Assembly (NCBI GenBank): GCA_022360535.1
Contig: JAKSCP010000178.1
Span: 1 to 6,858 of the forward strand
DNA: 6,858 bases
Reading direction: 5' to 3'
DNA from: Pseudomonadales bacterium
Lineage (GTDB): Bacteria; Pseudomonadota; Gammaproteobacteria; Pseudomonadales; Pseudohongiellaceae
The position numbers were made by a program, and so were the translations under genes. Within the stretch, counting starts at the first letter, position 1. Each line of letters opens with the position of its first letter. Shown piece by piece: positions 4,816 through 6,858 of the stretch. A model generated the notes under the pieces. The model ran no database searches and was not told where the DNA came from. It was given only the letters and a program-made list of their open reading frames with translations.

Positions 4816-6816
4816 AAACAGATTTTCGTTTTGCCTGGCGATTGCCATATAGTCGCCTTTGAACTCGGGCAGCAAATAACCTTCTGCAATTAACTCGTCA
4901 GTAGCCGCTTCGTATTTCTCCAAATAATCATCGAAGCTGGAATACAAACCGCCGATTGAACTGCGCGTATCGTTGTTGGCTATGACGGCATCGAGATCCC
5001 TGGCGAACGGAATGTAGCCGCCGGCCAAGGAAGCCATGGCCTTTTCCGCGCCTACACTGGGTGCGCGCAGATTCCAGGATACGAAAGTGGCCAGCGGGAC
5101 CCTGGTAAGTGGCGGCAAAATTGTTGAGGCCGCCAGATCATTGTTGTCTGCATCTATTGCTGGCACCAATGAGGTGTAATGTTGATCGGCCACAGTGGGA
5201 TGTTGATCAATAATGGGATCTCTCTGCCAACGGGCACCATAGTTTGCATAAGGTGGGTGGTAGATAGATTCCGGGTACTCAACACCATTGAGCTTGTTCC
5301 AGGCATCGTAGTTGATATCACCATCGGTATGGGAAGGCACTAGTGAGCCATCGGCGATTTTTGGATAACGAGACGCTGGGGGTTGTTGATCATTGGCCAC
5401 CCAGTCGTACATCGCGGCCACTAAACTGTGAGCAATAGGCAACCACATGTTGGGATTTCGCATCAGTTGTGTCGTCGTCGGCGCGTCGGGAATGCCATCA
5501 CCGGAACCATGTTGTGATCCGCCAATCGTGTAAAAACGCACTTCACTGGGAATCTCTGCATCTTCGGTCCCCTGCGGATTGGTGTGGGGTAGTGACCCAC
5601 CTCTCAACCAATATTCGTTGGTGGTTTGAATATGCATGACTTTTGGCACGGTATCGCTGGCCCGGGCTTTGGCCAGTATCCCATCACGCTGACGAGTAAA
5701 CGGATCGTAACTTTCGCCATAAGTGAACGGGAACAGATCGTTTGGATAAAGATGGTTCGCGTGCTGTTGATTGGTACGGGTGGGCATGGCGAAGCGATTG
5801 TTAAACATGCCCATACCTGAACCGGCAATAAATGGCACGACACCATCAAATACTTTTGCACCATTCAAATCCGCATTAAAGCCATCGTAAACGAAGGTGC
5901 GCAGGAAGCGACCACTTTGCGAACTGCCCCAGGCAACAGTGTTGTCAATCTCTGGCAGGTTCAACTCTTCAAGAATGTCACTGCTGGTCGCCTCATGGCG
6001 GATCAGGGAAACGATGTCGCGAACCCCTGCCATTCCAGCGCCGGCTAGAACTGGGTCCTGGGCTTCATAGATCAACTCATATAAGTGACCTGGCTGGAAA
6101 CCGCTGTTCAGAGTCACACTTACTGCAGGTTGATTACTGTCCGCAGCCTGCTCAACGTTCAACGAGAACTCACTGCGCTCGATTGGTATGCGTACGTCCT
6201 CTGCATAAAGACGATGAGTGAGAGACGCATTCTCCATCCCATCGGCGGTTGGTTGGTAGCCCAGGTGTCTGCCACCATTTACAGCAACAGTTTGTGCTGG
6301 TCGGCTGACAGACCATTCGTAGCGCACTGGTCCAGTTATCGCGGCCCTACCATCACGCACTATTGGCGCATGTAAGCGGAGATTGTCTTCGTTGGTCAGT
6401 TCGTTAATCCAACCGGTGATCAGATAGGTGAAGCCCTTTTGGCTCAATGGGTGTTGCAGTGAAATCTCCAGGGGTAAGGCACTGCTACCCGAGTTGCGCC
6501 CCCGGTTGTTCACGTTATAGAGCAGCCCACCATTGGCCTGATCCGCCGGGGGCACGTAGAGCCTGAAATCAGCTGAAAACTCCACCAATCCAGCACTGTT
6601 CAAGGGCGCAAACTCGATATCTGTAATGGCCCGATTGGCTGGGTGATTGGGGTCCAATGCGTAATGCAGCACGCCCTCGATGAGTTCATAACTGACCCCC
6701 GAGCCTGCGTCGTTAATGGACTGGCGGGACGTAATCTCGACCCTGGTGACTTCGGCTGAAGCCAAAGATATAGATAGAAGGAAGATCAAGCAGGAGGATT
6801 GAATCAGTGTGCGCAT
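4810..6816 (-). CDS. Large secreted alpha/beta hydrolase (Abhydrolase_10-like)
   Basis: The 668-residue protein starts with a Sec signal peptide; LASAEV suggests cleavage after Ala21. An in-frame TAA 21 bases upstream fixes the start at 6816, though the SD is weak. The N-terminal part (22-250) is strand-rich, with VNNRGRNSG (102-110) and a GHLYELIYEAQDP block (243-255). The nucleophile elbow is GSSQSGR (297-303) with Ser299 as the likely nucleophile. It has the G-x-S-x-x-G-R form seen in tannase/feruloyl-esterase-type hydrolases rather than strict GxSxG. His436 in GGSQHG is the best catalytic histidine, and Glu401 in TTNEYW is a candidate acid. From memory these blocks fit Pfam Abhydrolase_10 (PF20091), a family of mostly uncharacterised large exported hydrolases. 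An esterase or related activity on an external ester is plausible; the substrate is unknown. No partner gene lies on the same strand in the window. Confidence 0.88.
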   Translation of the reverse strand: MRTLIQSSCLIFLLSISLASAEVTRVEITSRQSINDAGSGVSYELIEGVLHYALDPNHPANRAITDIEFAPLNSAGLVEFSADFRLYVPPADQANGGLLYNVNNRGRNSGSSALPLEISLQHPLSQKGFTYLITGWINELTNEDNLRLHAPIVRDGRAAITGPVRYEWSVSRPAQTVAVNGGRHLGYQPTADGMENASLTHRLYAEDVRIPIERSEFSLNVEQAADSNQPAVSVTLNSGFQPGHLYELIYEAQDPVLAGAGMAGVRDIVSLIRHEATSSDILEELNLPEIDNTVAWGSSQSGRFLRTFVYDGFNADLNGAKVFDGVVPFIAGSGMGMFNNRFAMPTRTNQQHANHLYPNDLFPFTYGESYDPFTRQRDGILAKARASDTVPKVMHIQTTNEYWLRGGSLPHTNPQGTEDAEIPSEVRFYTIGGSQHGSGDGIPDAPTTTQLMRNPNMWLPIAHSLVAAMYDWVANDQQPPASRYPKIADGSLVPSHTDGDINYDAWNKLNGVEYPESIYHPPYANYGARWQRDPIIDQHPTVADQHYTSLVPAIDADNNDLAASTILPPLTRVPLATFVSWNLRAPSVGAEKAMASLAGGYIPFARDLDAVIANNDTRSSIGGLYSSFDDYLEKYEAATDELIAEGYLLPEFKGDYMAIARQNENLFQ

Positions 6817-6858
6817 AGTGAACTCTCGCCTACAGCATTAACTCAGTGAATGCGCCAA

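Noticed and set aside
5604..5864. Open frames on both strands inside the hydrolase gene (around 5604-5864 and 6085-6375)
   Set aside because: They are covered by the continuous 668-residue hydrolase frame with recognisable motifs, and neither has a domain or a convincing start site.

Overview
The window looks like ordinary chromosomal sequence from a mid-GC, probably marine or aquatic, gammaproteobacterium. This is inferred from protein flavour (a small SEC-C protein, a stand-alone asparaginase domain, a NosD-like beta-helix lipoprotein, a large secreted alpha/beta hydrolase) and from Gram-negative lipoprotein and signal peptides. No species can be named from the sequence. I see no tRNA, rRNA, CRISPR array, insertion sequence or phage gene.

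Layout. Bases 60-527 (+) encode a MarR-type regulator, followed by a GC-rich hairpin. On the minus strand, 864 down to 582 holds a small SEC-C zinc-motif gene whose reading frame is broken by one base inside the motif. Bases 865-1202 are a roughly 340-base divergent intergenic region rich in inverted repeats, with a plausible extended -10 promoter. Bases 1203-1688 (+) encode a 161-residue asparaginase N-domain protein. After 25 bases comes a 403-residue outer-membrane beta-helix lipoprotein (1714-2925), very likely in the same operon. A convergent ArsR-type repressor (3293-2943, minus) is divergent from an SRPBCC/AHSA1-type protein (3390-3845, +). A 20-base palindrome between them sits on the putative promoter. 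Next, 35 bases on, is a secreted propeller-like protein of the DUF6454 type (3881-4801, +). It is convergent with a 668-residue secreted alpha/beta hydrolase (6816-4810, minus).

How the genes may work together. Three of the products carry export signals (beta-helix lipoprotein, DUF6454-like protein, hydrolase), so much of the window serves the periplasm or outer membrane. The ArsR/SRPBCC pair looks like a self-contained autoregulated unit. The asparaginase/beta-helix pair looks like a two-gene operon. No known pathway links all of them.

I found no clear undescribed system. The observations most worth checking are the frameshift at a UUU UAA site in the SEC-C gene, the beta-helix lipoprotein without its usual partner, the structured region upstream of the asparaginase gene, and the symmetric hairpin that contains the stop codons of two convergent genes.
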